A DNA stretch of 64,000 bases, from contig JAGTJL010000002.1 in assembly GCA_020746875.1 (NCBI GenBank), forward strand, positions 2,046,001 through 2,110,000. Reading direction: 5' to 3'. Below the pieces are notes generated by a model. It was given only the letters and a program-made list of their open reading frames with translations, had not been told where the DNA came from and ran no database searches. The stretch comes from Rhexocercosporidium sp. MPI-PUGE-AT-0058 (taxonomy: Eukaryota > Ascomycota > Leotiomycetes > Helotiales). Each line of letters starts with the position of its first letter. Position 1 is the stretch's first letter. A program made the translations under genes and the position numbers. Positions 1-14,885 of this stretch are shown here, piece by piece.

Positions 1-2736
1 TGTCCTTCCCAGAGGGTTTGACGGCTGGGTTGTCTGAAATCATGGTGCCTGCAGGAGTGTTTGGCGCTCGCCGCCATTGTCGAGATTCTCTGGTCGTGCA
101 AAACTTGCATTGAAAGGACCTCTTCCTATCACGAGCCTTATCATTGTCGAACGCAGAATCGTCGTTTTCGTCAGCAACATCGTCTTGCAACTTCCCTGTG
201 GTAGCCTCTGCCCTTTTCGCTTCCTTCTTTCCCTTCCGACCGCTGTAGTTGCCCCAAATGTGCTTTCCACGTTCGGTCTTCTTCCATGTATAGTAGAAGC
301 GAACAATGTTCGCAGCACTGACGGTTTTGACGTGCTTCTTGAGGCTGTGCCATTCGGATCCAAACTTCGTGACGCCATCCTCAAACTTTTTGAGCTCTTG
401 AGGGCTAAGATCTGGTTCCTTAAAGGCTCTCTTGTCCGTTTGTGACAAAACGTGAAGTGCCTTCTCCACATCATATCCATTGAGGTGTAATGTGTGAAGA
501 GCGACATCTAGTAAGTTCGTCGATAGGTCGGGGAGTCCGAGAGGTCTTGCAAGCTGCGCAGCACGGCCCATGTAATCAAAAATCATTTGTTCTCTGGCCG
601 GTATCGGGTGGCCATCCGGGTCGAAGCCGGTGACAGTTCTGCCTGGAACTTTGATCGCCTCGGGTAGCTTGTACAATAAAGTTGCAGTACTGTTTGGATC
701 ACCATCTTCATAATCTTCTCCGCGATGGACATAGCCAGGGGGTTCATCCATTACCCATTTTGGACGGTGTTCTCGCGCGAGTTTGTCAGCTTCCAATGCG
801 GCCACTGTATCTTTGTGGAGCTTGGTGTCTTTCTTGTGACCACCGCCTTTCACGTATTTCCGTTTTATCTCGGCAGGCTTCACGTATTCCACGGGTCTCC
901 CCGGCCAGATGGGCACATTGGCTTGATGTCGAGGTCCAAGACGCGAGCTCGCCCTAGGATAGATCCGGTCATCATAATCTAATGCATCCTCGACTTTGCA
1001 ATGAATGCCGAGGTATCTGAAAAGCCACAGGCTGGCTTGGTGGATTTGTTCCGCTGTGCCGGGGTGGAATGATACATCAACCTCGCTGGTTGCTGGGCTT
1101 GTTCGGCCGGTATCAGGACCATCTCCGACAGCTTCGTGAATCTCGTCATCGTCGTTTTCGTCCTCTTCAGTGGGGTCATTGACGTTTGGGGTGTTACGGG
1201 CTTCCAGCTTTTTCTCCTGCGCCTTGCTACATGGCCCACAAGCCCAAGCAAAGCCACGGGATGGCTTTTTTAGCAAAGGAGGATTCACACAGCTCATGTG
1301 ATACGTGTTATGACACACAGCACAGTCCACTGAGTCGTTGCTTTATATATGTTAGTGGGATAAAAGTTTAGTGAGCGAAAAACAAACCTTGCGCAATATT
1401 TGCTACACCTTTTGCAGGATTTAACAGCGCTTGTCAATTCTTTCCCGCGTCCTGGCTCAACGACAATGAATTTCCACCTCTCATCTAGGACCTTCTTAAC
1501 TTCGGCAGGGACATTAATGACTTGGCTTGTAGGGATGACGTCGTAGTAACGGTGAATGTAGCGATCATAAAGCTTTTCGTACCAGAATGAATCTTTCGAT
1601 TTCCTGAGGTCATCCAATTTCTCCACTTCGGACTTGTGCTTGATTTGACATTTGCCTCGAAGTGCTGTCAAAGGACTAACATCAGAGTGCATGGATGCAA
1701 ATACTTGACGAGTGTCATTCACTTTACGACCAATGTCTTTGGCACGGTAATACCAATTAAGGCGCAGAGCATCGATGGGTTGGGCGGCATCATTGTTAAT
1801 GTGAAGAAACTCCATGATGCGCCCCAGGTAGTATGGCTCACCAGGGGGCTCGCAGACAAGATACGCGTGATCTAGACATGTCAGTTAGACTCTGTGTGGA
1901 GAATCAGGTAGCAGAATCACGGCCAAAAACATACCATTAACTTCTAGGACAGTTCCATCGTCAGCTATCAGCTTATGATTCTTTAATCGTCCTCCACACT
2001 TTTCAAAGCTCAGCATATTGGAATCCTCGAGGGCGCTTCCTGTATACACCACCATACTAGCTCTTCGAGTCACGGACTGAGGTGTGCTCTGTGTTGGGCC
2101 TGGTAGCTGGGCTTGGTGTGGAGGGGGTGCTTGTGTCGCTGCTTTTCTTTTCTTTGGATGTCCACCGTTTGCTATTAGGTTCGCAGAAAATGTAGATGTT
2201 CCAGGTATAGGATCTTTGTAGTGGCTTTGCACGGCAAGAGCATTGTCTGGTTCGGCACCATTGGAAGTTTTGTTGGACGTTGGTGTTTGCCCGGCATCCG
2301 CCGTTGAAGCTGGATCCACTGCTCTTGTCGCTTTGCGCCCGTTATTCTCTTTAACAACCGGTCCAAGTTCGAATTCTGCATCCAATTCCTTATCTTCAGC
2401 ATAATTCGGCCGAGAGTTCCCTGTTCTATTCCTCGATCGAGTCCCATATGGAATCGCAGGGACTGTTACAATCCTCACCGCACCCTGCGTGGAGGGATTC
2501 GAAGAGTTGGAGTTGGATGCCGTCATCGGCTGTGATTCTGCTACTCGCGAATGCGTTCCATTTGCAGTGGATAATTTGGCTGTGTCGGTTTTCGCAGAGG
2601 CGGGTTGAGGAGCGTCTGGTGTGGCTTCGCCTGTCTGCTTCGTATCTTGTGCTTCAGCTTCCTCGTTGTTCTCATGAGGTGAGCCGATGTGTGTCGATAC
2701 TGCGACGCTCGAGCGACGTGAGCCATCTTTTGCCAT
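1..2736 (-). CDS. SNT2: Snt2-type BAH/PHD/SANT chromatin reader (3' end cut by window edge)
   Basis: Exons read on the minus strand are 2736-1935, 1871-1388 and 1340-1, with introns 1872-1934 and 1341-1387 (GT-AG). About 875 residues are visible and the C-terminus lies beyond position 1. The N-terminal 230 residues are Ser/Thr/Pro-rich and look disordered. A BAH domain follows at about 240-400, then a PHD finger (Cys/His pattern around VDCAVCHNTYHMSC) at about 420-475. A SANT/Myb-like helix set lies near 735-785 (FEDGVTKFGSEWHSLKKHV), and a GATA-like zinc finger near 837-855 (FQCKFCTTRESRQWRRAP). This order matches yeast Snt2, a subunit of an Rpd3 histone deacetylase complex with Ecm5 that reads histone marks in the nucleus. 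A further PHD pair expected in the family would lie outside the window. The start MAKDGSRRSS is the only suitable in-frame Met. Confidence 0.88.
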
Positions 2737-4819
2737 GGCGAACGTGTCGTGGGCAGCTTTGTCGCTGCTACTCTGCTACGGGTGGAAAGGAAGCGCTTCC
2801 CGCAAGATAGACGGGCGAGAAGCGCTGGAGTACGAGGCTATCGAACGAGGGCGACAAGGCTTCGACCCATCAGAGTGTAAGTATGGTTTAGATCGTTCGT
2901 GCGAAGTGTTAGGTGAAAAATTCGCGGAACAATCGCGTTGCGGTGGGTGCAATGGTAACTGTGCTGTCCACCAGGCGTACCCAATGATCCTGGAAATACG
3001 AGGAGACGAGGCTATGCCGTCTATCGAATGGGCTTGTCGCAAACAACGTCCAGACCGATAGTGTGGGGTATTTGTGTATTTTTTAAGGGTGTAGAAGAGA
3101 AGGGAGCGCCTGGCTTAGGGAGTTGGCGTGGAGTGGTTGATTTGGAAGGTGTAGATGTTCCGAGGAGGAAAGTTGTCGGCGGATGTATGTGAGGCGCGCT
3201 AGTAGACAGGGCATCCGTCCTATCCCACGGAGGGGAGGCAACCAACATCACCTTACTTCCACTATTGAAGAATAGTATTGCATATGGCGAACTGCCGGCC
3301 ATTGCTGTGCCCGCCTGTTCACAAAGTTATCATTAGTTCTTATCTACATTAATAATACAGATACATCGATTCTAGAGGAAACAATCCGCCTCGAATTCCC
3401 CCTCGTCTTGGTCAGAGACTTCCCTTGCTAGCATTACTCTCTATCGTCACTAGTTTTGCCGTGAAGGTCGCACGCCAGAAGGCATGAAAATTATTAGTTT
3501 TAAGTCATATAAAGTCAGATCCGGCAGGGAACACAGTCTAATGAGCAAGTGCTCCATTGAGATGTGAGGTTGTCAGCCCTACGTCTCTTGGTCGTCATTC
3601 ATACTGCTTTGTCTTCATGTTTATTTAAACATGTGGGTGTCTTTCCTTGCTTCAACAAGTATTTGTTTGAAACCCTTATTGGAAGCCAAGTTCACACCTA
3701 GCATAGTTGCTGATTGTTGATAGCTGTGTTCCTTTTCTTTTCCTTAGGGCAGTCGTCCGTAAGGTCTCCAGTGGGATGCCGGAAGAGTAAAAGACACGCG
3801 ATACTGTCTGCCACTTGAGACGGCAATAATCGCATCGTAGGGTCTAGATCATAAAATCATACCAGAACAATTACACCGACGCGTTTCTTATTGCTATGTG
3901 ATTTACTACAAGGCTGACATGGAGAGTGATAGATGATGAGTGGCGAATATTTGTCGGGGCCGAGCACCGTAACGATGATTTGCTCATGCAACAATACTCT
4001 AATTCCCAGGTGCATCAGAAGAAAATTGACGAAGCATGTTTGGCATTGAGCTTTGGGATGAAAGGTAGCCGTTATTGACGTGTCTCAACAAGATGCATTT
4101 TGTAAGCCCAGGGCACATCTCGAAGATTGTGTTATCAGAGCGAAACAAAGATTTGTATTTCATCGGGTCAGCAAAACGATGAGTTGTCCACATCCTTGCT
4201 GGAGAAGGAGAAAGAATGCTTCCCGAGAACGTCCTGCTCTACTATGGCCCTAAGTCCGATAGGCTAGATTTCTCAGGACATATGCAGCATGCGACGGGAA
4301 GTACAACTGGCGACGGCAGCAGTCGAGAGCGACAATCATGGCATGGGAAGTCTGCCAGATGATCTCGCACGTTCAAGCTTGGGACGACAAGCCTAGGAAA
4401 TCCAGTCGTCTTGATCGAGCTGCACCATTGCGTGAAAGAGGTGACAGCGAGTGAGTTCATGCCCACTTGTGATACGGCGATGGGAAGGTGAGGTTCTGTG
4501 ACGGGACAGGGATTATGCAACTAGTCATAAACGGGCTAGCGGGGACCCGTAGTCTGGGCCCGAATCTTACCCACTCCAAATTGACCCCACGTGAGTCTTG
4601 CCAACGCCAAAACGGGACGGCTTTTGTCCCGAAGCGTTATTTCAACTTCGCAGCTTCGATCTAGCCGCGTCACAACAACACAACAATAACATCACCTGCT
4701 TCCTTGGCTCATCCGCCCCATCCGCTTCCTAGTGCTCTTGTTTCGCCTGAACAGCTTTCTCACATTTGCTCATTACAGCTCGGGAACTTTAGATTGACTA
4801 GATTGCTTGACCTCATGGA
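2737..4819. other. Divergent intergenic region, no gene recognised
   Basis: This is the 2.1 kb between the divergent SNT2 and helicase starts. It holds only short open frames without recognisable composition. Both promoters must lie here. The stretch just upstream of the helicase (4600-4800) is CA/CT-rich, like a fungal 5' leader. No repeat or RNA gene was seen. Confidence 0.5.
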
Positions 4820-8186
<3,367 letters not shown>

Positions 8187-8424
8187 TATGGTGACGACAC
8201 AGTTGACTTTGGCTTTGCAATTAAGTATGATATTAGTCGACGAGGACTATCGATAGCCCGAATATAGAGCATCGCCGAGCTCATAATAAGCTTCAGCGAT
8301 ATCAAGGCCTCTTCTTCAACGTGCCACATCCAGCTATGCCTTCACCAAAGAATAGCTTTTTCAGAAACCAGAGAACCGTCAACATCATGTATTCAATCTA
8401 CCCAAACAGCGCTGTCCACTTCTA

Positions 8425-9087
8425 TCAGAAAACCTCCCCGACAACACTCCCATCCTCCAGAAAATCAACCACGACATCCACATCCGCCCTCTCCCCATTA
8501 GCATTTATAACCACAACTGTCTCCTCATCCACTCCACCCACCCCGTCCCAAAATCTCACCCTCTTCAACCCCCTCTTTTTTCCCTCCCCACCACCACCCA
8601 TCCAGGCAGCACCACCACTACCACGACCCCTCCTCAAAATCCCCACCACAACCACACTCTTGCGTCTTCTCGTCTCCCTCACAGCCCACAGCTTCCGAGC
8701 CTCCTCCCGTCTCCTGTCCAACCACCACTGCACGAGTACATCTTTCGAGCGCCACAACCCGCCCAGAATCAACAAAAAAAGGAAGACGAACAGGAGCCCC
8801 CCGATGTCAGTGTCGTGTTGTCGGAGCCAAGTTTTGAATGTAGCGCGCTGTAAGAGGGTGATGCTGTGGTAAAGTGGGTGGGGAAGGGGGAGTTCGTTGT
8901 GTCGTTGTTGATAGGATGGTGAGGTGGTGTTGGTGGGCGAGGGGAGGTGGAGGGCGGATTGTGTGTGTGGCATAGTGAGGGTTGGGTTCTTTGATGAAGG
9001 GAGGTGGGTGTGGTAATGTTGCGGTGATACCGTGGCTTTGCGTGAGTCCTGGAAAGTGGTGTGGAGTTTGTAGAAGAGAGGTTGCAA
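8425..9087 (-). CDS. Hypothetical single-pass membrane protein
   Basis: This is an uninterrupted 220-residue frame on the minus strand, convergent with the helicase gene. The first 90 residues are Pro/Thr/Ser/His-rich and resemble leader sequence, so the true start may be the Met at residue 39 (about 8973). One strong hydrophobic segment, about residues 94-112 (IGGLLFVFLFLLILGGLW), is followed by a basic stretch (WWLDRRREEARKLW), a Gly-rich loop and KKRGLKRVRFWDG. A basic flank after the segment suggests a cytosolic C-terminus. No known family was recognised. The biased composition after the membrane segment and the lack of stops favour a real gene, but the call rests on composition only. Confidence 0.5.
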   Translation of the reverse strand: MQPLFYKLHTTFQDSRKATVSPQHYHTHLPSSKNPTLTMPHTQSALHLPSPTNTTSPSYQQRHNELPLPHPLYHSITLLQRATFKTWLRQHDTDIGGLLFVFLFLLILGGLWRSKDVLVQWWLDRRREEARKLWAVRETRRRKSVVVVGILRRGRGSGGAAWMGGGGEGKKRGLKRVRFWDGVGGVDEETVVVINANGERADVDVVVDFLEDGSVVGEVF

Positions 9088-10026
9088 GCCAAGTGTTGGA
9101 ATCTCCCAGTCCGCTGCTGTTACGGATACAGCTTAGGCCGCAATCAGCGAGAGTGTTGACACCGATACTAGTCCCTAAGTTACTAATCTTCGCGTTGCTT
9201 GTCGAAGTTCTGTTTCGCCTCTGGGTAGACGCTTCCGAGAAGAGTGCTGCTGTAGAGACCGTGTGTGGGTTCATGGAAAGAGAATAAAAGCGGACGTCAG
9301 ACCATGGCTTGCAATCTGGGCGCTCAAACGCCGACATCAACTGAGTAGAAAGTCCGGTTCGGAATGACGTTCATGTATTCAGATTATCACAAGAGTGGTA
9401 GAGTGACGAAAGCGTGGAGTTAACCTATACCTAGCTAAGTAAGGTCGAGTGAGGCAGGAGCGATGCGGCCCGCTTCGCTAACTTGGTGGACCAGCCCTCC
9501 CTCCCTCTCGTTCTCGCTTCGCCTAGTAAACAAGAGAGTTCGCCTGGTCGATTTGCAAGGGTACTTGTGAATGAAAATTGGGCAAGTACTTGGATGAGAA
9601 TCAAATGATAATAAAGCGATCTCGTACCACCAAGGTCATGAAGCGAGTGGCTCAAGTCTCACTCCAGACATAGACATTATCTCACTGTAGAAACAGCCTC
9701 CAATGTCTTTCATCGTTTCCCACGCGATGCCCTGTCTTTCAACATAAAAAGACCCACGATCTGACCTTACAGTCTGTTCTCTCTTTGAGCATGAGGTAAC
9801 CTAGACCATTCCGTACAAAACACGACACAACGAGAAAAATGCTCACAAAGGACAATGGAACCCCAACAAAGGCTCTCGTTTCTCCGTCTGGAATACATAA
9901 AAGGCTATACCTACCAATATTAAAACAAACAACCAACTTGCGCCGACTTAGACTTGATAGGTACTCATCTAAACTACCAGCCTATTGTATTCTAGCTGGG
10001 ATAAAACATCGCCCAACGATATCAAC
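9088..10026. other. Divergent intergenic region, no gene recognised
   Basis: This is the roughly 0.9 kb between two divergent hypothetical genes. It is CT- and AT-mixed with only short frames and presumably contains both promoters. No repeat or RNA gene was recognised. Confidence 0.45.
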
Positions 10027-10806
10027 ATGGCAAACCACCAACAAAGCGCAGCAAAAGCGTATTCGCAAACCAGTTCCAACGAAGTCGTGGACTTCAGAGA
10101 CAGATCTTCGCACAGTGGAAGCGAGAACAACATCGACTCACGAGCCACGAGCGCCTCCCAGTCAACCACCCGAGACAGATATGTAGAAGAAGATCTCAAC
10201 AAACTCCATCTAGATGACGAACCCTCCACAGCCTCCTCCTCCTCCTCCTCATCATCCTCGTCTTCTCAATCCTCAACCGGTGCAGATGCAGATGCAGACG
10301 ATAACGCCGAGCTAGACACAGAGGCAGAGCTCTTCCAAGACGCCCCACCCATTGTCGCCAACAGCGCCGAGATCCAAGAATTCAGCCGCCTCGCGGAAGA
10401 ACTCTCTCTCTTCGCATCTTGCATCGCCTCATCCCCATCCCCAGCCCCGTCCCCACCAGCACTCACCAGCACAAACTCTCCCTCCCTCCAAATCACTTCC
10501 TCCCCAACCCCCACCTCAACCTCCCTCCCAGACCCCCTAAAAACCCCCACGCAAGCCTCAGCTAGCGAAGCCGAGCGCCAACGCTCCCAAGCCCAAGCAC
10601 TTATCTCGCAGCGCAAAGAAGAGCTCAAGCGCGATCTGATGGAGTTGATTCAGGAAGAGGAGGAGGGTCCGAATAGGGACTTGATCACGAGTATTGATCG
10701 CTTGATGCGGGACTGGAAGAGGGTGCATGAGGGGTTCGAGAGGTGGAGGCGCGAGTTGAAAGGGGAGAGGGTGAGGAAGATGTATAGGAGGGAGATGGAG
10801 GAGTAG
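10027..10806 (+). CDS. Hypothetical acidic, serine-rich protein with C-terminal helix
   Basis: A single exon encodes about 259 residues from MANHQQSAAK; an upstream in-frame Met at 9985 would add 14 residues. The protein has a disordered N-terminus, a run of about 16 serines (roughly 10231-10275), an Asp/Ala acidic patch and a Pro/Ser/Thr linker. The C-terminal 70 residues are a highly charged amphipathic helix region (AEELSLFASC earlier, then RKEELKRDLMELIQ and RLMRDWKRVHEGFERWR), probably the only folded part. No family was recognised. GC-rich codon use throughout supports translation. Cellular role is unknown. Confidence 0.55.
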   Translation: MANHQQSAAKAYSQTSSNEVVDFRDRSSHSGSENNIDSRATSASQSTTRDRYVEEDLNKLHLDDEPSTASSSSSSSSSSSQSSTGADADADDNAELDTEAELFQDAPPIVANSAEIQEFSRLAEELSLFASCIASSPSPAPSPPALTSTNSPSLQITSSPTPTSTSLPDPLKTPTQASASEAERQRSQAQALISQRKEELKRDLMELIQEEEEGPNRDLITSIDRLMRDWKRVHEGFERWRRELKGERVRKMYRREMEE

Positions 10807-10840
10807 GTCCTAGTGCAGTAGTAGGCTGGCGGGGATCTGT

Positions 10841-10885
10841 GTACTGCGGCGTAGCGTACTGCTGCGTAGCGTACTGCTGTGCAAG
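10841..10885. repeat. 15-bp tandem repeat, three copies
   Basis: Three consecutive 15-base units sit about 35 bases after the preceding stop codon. The first two read GTACTGCKGCGTAGC and the third is diverged. They lie in the likely 3' untranslated region. Confidence 0.7.
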
Positions 10886-11263
10886 TACGGAGGACGCCTC
10901 GGCTTTCAGCTTGATTACAAGTGTAGGCAGAATGGTTGTACTCGAAAATTGAAAAGCAAAAGTTAGAAACAAAGAAGATGAATGAATGAAAGAAAGTGCA
11001 CCTCGAGAATCGGAAAAGTGAGAGCGTGAGAGTAAACAGAATGATCTTCGAAGACTAACAGTGGGTATAACGTAAGAAGCAAGAGAACCCCCATGGCTAA
11101 CCTCCTCGGCCAAACTATGTACAAACACACAATAAATATGTCAAGTACTGAGCCAGTAAGGTATTGAACCAAACACCGACCCAAACACTCCTTTACCATA
11201 AACATTAAAGTCATAAACCATGATACGAAATCATGTACTTCAACAACCCCCTCCCCATTCAGG

Positions 11264-12862
11264 TCAGACCTTCAACTCAACACTGATCTCCTCCCTGACT
11301 TTTCCACACCACTTCCAAATCGCCTCTTCGAAGCCCTGTAATGCCACTCTGTCTGTACCGCTCACAACGCCCATGACGTCTACTTTGAGCACGACTTCCC
11401 ATCTCAACTCCGCGGCCTTGATCCAATACCTCAAGTTCTCCGCACAACGATACGGCTTCGCGAAATCCGTGTGCCATTTATCAATAGCTCCAAAGGGGCG
11501 TTTACTCTTCCTCACAACCGCATTATGCAACTTGACCAATCTCAAGCCCGTCCTCATCTCATCCAGGAACTTCGTAGGCAAAGCCACGTCGTCGGTGACA
11601 TCATCGACGGATTGGAATTCCGGGAGTGTTTCGGCGTCGGGATCCATGGACCTTATGAATGCGTATTCGCGCTCAACATTTCTTCCTTTCCAGGAATCAT
11701 CGAGCCAGGTCCAGCTCGCCCTTTGTTTCCTCTCTGCTTCTTCCATGGCTTCTTCCTGGCTCAACATCTCATAAACGCTAGCTACCCATTTCTCCATCGT
11801 CTGGCGCTCCTCCGTTCGCATTCCCGTGGCGAAATTCCTCGTCGCCATCCGCTTCAATACTTCCATGACCGAGAGTAGCTCGGCTCGTATCTTGCGCTCG
11901 GACTTTATTGCCGCAAGTCGCTGGGGTTGATTATGTGCTGTATAGTACATTTTCGCGGCTCGAATTGCAAGTGTCATTATATCCAGGATGTGCATACCCT
12001 GCAGCTCATGCCAGCCTCTATTGTCGTCCGCCGCGGGACTCGGTGGCTCACTTCCAGGTTTCTGGGGAGATGGTGGTGCGGATGTTGGATTCTGTTTCGC
12101 GTCTTCGAGCAGCTTCACAGCATCGTCTAGACACTTTTGAAGATCATCTTTGAGTTCTTCAAGGGTCGGCGGATGGGGTATTTTCTTCTCCCGGTGGTTG
12201 TATGTGCTGACTGTTGGAGGGAGCATATGCGGATGATCTGGGTCTTCCTCTTCCTCCCCACTGAAGTACTCGTATTCCTCTTGTGTAGGGCTCTCTACCA
12301 ACATACCACCCAATCCTTGTGCATGAAGCTCGGGACTGCTTCCCATCGACGCATACGATGAATCGGCATCCGATCCCAGGACCTTAGGAGTCAAGAAGGA
12401 GGTGTCCAAAGCCGACAGATCCAACGTCCCACGATTATCCTTCTTCTTCGCCAGCCGACCCCCTTTCCCATCCAGTAGACCCGTTCGTGCAAAGTAATAC
12501 TGTAGATGTGCTATGCTACCCAGACTCAACACGCTCTCTCTCGATTGTGCCGAAGCAGCGAAGTTCGTTCCCTGTGGTCTCACATAGCCACGTCGCTTTG
12601 GCTTCTCCAGTCCTCCCGTTGACTGTCTGTTCGAATAGCTCGCAGATGACGACCGTGATATCGAAGTCCCAGAACTGTTGCTGCCTAGAGAATCCCTTCC
12701 CATCGCGCTAGATCCGCCAGAGTATAGAGAGTTTGTCGAGCCCATCGAGACGCTGCGTGAGAGCTCAGGACAAGCTCCAATAGCTGGGGTAGGTGATGTG
12801 GATGGTGACGGCGATTCTCTGCGAAAGGAAGGCTTCGCTCTGAGCGGTTGGGTAGTCGCCAT
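11264..12862 (-). CDS. Conserved fungal protein of unknown function
   Basis: This is an uninterrupted 532-residue frame. The first 100 residues are Ser/Thr/Pro-rich with many potential phosphosites. They are followed by a conserved-looking block around LGSIAHLQYYFARTGLLDGKGG. A charged coiled-coil-like helix (LEELKDDLQKCLDDAVKLLEDA) precedes a helical region around HILDIMTLAIRAAKMYY, and the C-terminus is Trp/Lys-rich and helical (RLVKLHNAVVRKSKRPFG, AEELRWEV-like segments, FEEAIWKWCGKV). No signal peptide, membrane segment or catalytic motif was seen. Balanced codon use and length make it a confident gene, but I do not recognise the family. Confidence 0.8.
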   Translation of the reverse strand: MATTQPLRAKPSFRRESPSPSTSPTPAIGACPELSRSVSMGSTNSLYSGGSSAMGRDSLGSNSSGTSISRSSSASYSNRQSTGGLEKPKRRGYVRPQGTNFAASAQSRESVLSLGSIAHLQYYFARTGLLDGKGGRLAKKKDNRGTLDLSALDTSFLTPKVLGSDADSSYASMGSSPELHAQGLGGMLVESPTQEEYEYFSGEEEEDPDHPHMLPPTVSTYNHREKKIPHPPTLEELKDDLQKCLDDAVKLLEDAKQNPTSAPPSPQKPGSEPPSPAADDNRGWHELQGMHILDIMTLAIRAAKMYYTAHNQPQRLAAIKSERKIRAELLSVMEVLKRMATRNFATGMRTEERQTMEKWVASVYEMLSQEEAMEEAERKQRASWTWLDDSWKGRNVEREYAFIRSMDPDAETLPEFQSVDDVTDDVALPTKFLDEMRTGLRLVKLHNAVVRKSKRPFGAIDKWHTDFAKPYRCAENLRYWIKAAELRWEVVLKVDVMGVVSGTDRVALQGFEEAIWKWCGKVREEISVELKV

Positions 12863-14885
12863 GATTGTGTGTATTTCCGTGTTTCCGAATGATTGATCGA
12901 TTAAGCTGCCTCTGCGTTTGACCTGCTGCTGGCCGTTTGTCCCCGAGACTCGTGCAGCTACTCGTAATATTGGAAGTGATGGGAACGCGTAGAAAGATGC
13001 AATGCAATGCGAAACTGTTGGACACTGCCCTGCAGCGGCCTCGCAGTGTTGATAAACGATTTATAAAAAAGGGCTGCTGGTTGCTGTGGAGGTTCGTGAT
13101 ACACGTCTCCGAATGCTCCCTCCCCGTGTGGGCGTTGGAAATTATGGCTGGATGGTCGGATGTTCCAAATAGGAGGGGGCGACAGGGGTTTGAGGTATCG
13201 CGCTTTGAAACAGATTGAGTGCACCGATAAACCCACCGTGTTATTGATGTTCTATCGGTACCGCGAGCATGAAATTTCCAGAGCACTTCGAGGCTTTCGA
13301 TGTACCAAGAGAGTGACTTTGTCAAGAATAGTTGTAGAGCGAAGATTGGATACAAGAGTCTCGATGCTATCCTCTGCTCATCATACTCAAAAAAAAGATA
13401 GTCTTTGTTTTCTTCATTAATCTCGTGCTCCAGGCAACCGACGCGTTCCTGAGAGATGACGCCGAATAATTAACTCATCGGCTAGACCCGTGGCACTTTC
13501 GCGAAGTCTGTTTGATGATCTATCGAAGTTGACGAATGGACAGATGCCAGGAGTAAGATGCGGGACGTGTGCTGACACTGGTCAAGATGTTTGGGCAAGG
13601 CTTGCCCCGTTTGTGGTACACCATGCTAGAGTCACAGGTACTTGAAATCGATAGTGCATTCATTGTCTCAAAGGTTCTGGCCAGCCAACGAGGACATGTC
13701 TTGATACAAATACAAACGAATGCTATGTTTCAATTCGATTTCGTTTCTGCACGGACGATTGATCTGTGCCATCGGTGCCCGGTTTGTGCTTTCTTGTAGG
13801 CTGGATAAGGAAGAGATAGATCGTAGCTGAGGCCGCTACTAACGGCTCCCCAGAAAAGCCACTGAAAAGCCTCCGAGGATCCCTGAATAGGGGCTTACCC
13901 ACGTGAAAGCAAATATTCCTAAGATCTCTCAATCTTCTCTGTGCCAGGTGTCAAGTTCGCAAGATTTTCTCTGGCTCATCGGCGACTACGTAGTCTCGAA
14001 TGCTCGTGTGTGAGTTTGTCACATGTGGTGTCCCCTCCTCTCCTTCACATCGCCGAGTTTTATGGTCACCGATCGGTTACATCGAGTGATGTACTGGTAA
14101 GTCAATACCACGGCATCGGTCCCTCTCGGCTTGATTCTTTTGTTCCTCAACTCGATTATATTATTATCAATGCCATTCTCAAAGCAGAGAATTCAACGCT
14201 ACCCTGGTTCCATCTTCTGACGCCTTTTGTTTGGCTTTGATTACTAAATTTACCGAGTGGTTCGCTTGCACATAAGGGGTTTATTGACGCAGCATTTGAC
14301 CGCGAAAAACCAGCGATTTTTTTTTATAAAAACTACTGCCACGTTATTACCGCGCGCATAGTAGCTTCAAATAAGAAGCAATTTGACTCTGCTGATATTG
14401 ATGTGCGAACAAACAACGTCTCCACTCGTTAGATGCCCTTCTTCGAGGAGTCTCTTCAGAGGACAAAGGAAGACACTCCAAATTATGCAGCTACTCCGCC
14501 GGCTTCTGCATTCATATATCCCTCAACAGCACTTTATAAATCTCCTTGCCCCAGCGCTATTCTCCATCACCAAGAAGAGCCTGCCATGTCAGACCAGCCC
14601 TAGCCGTCGCCACCTTTTCAGACCCCCACACTGTAACCTAGCCTCGATCATCCCACATACAGACCCACGAGCGTCCAAATCACCTAAGTGCCATCTGGAA
14701 AGTACTAATCAAACCCCGCCCAGGAGCGCAGAATCCCTTTTTACGAGTCAGAGTTATTTTCAAGTATTGTAATCCTACATTCCCATTCGATGATATATAT
14801 CAAGTTGAAGATCGAGAGTGCAAAGCCACGCCGTGGTGTAACATAATGATGTTGAAAGTATCGTGGCTAATGTAGCCGCTGAGCT
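12863..14885. other. Intergenic region, no gene recognised
   Basis: About 2 kb of mixed composition with only short unconvincing frames on either strand. The AT content rises after 13.4 kb. It leads into the decayed gene that ends at 14886. Confidence 0.45.

Noticed and set aside
3999..4520. Minus-strand frames of 64 and 92 codons between SNT2 and the helicase
   Set aside because: Short, with no family resemblance; consistent with chance frames in intergenic DNA.
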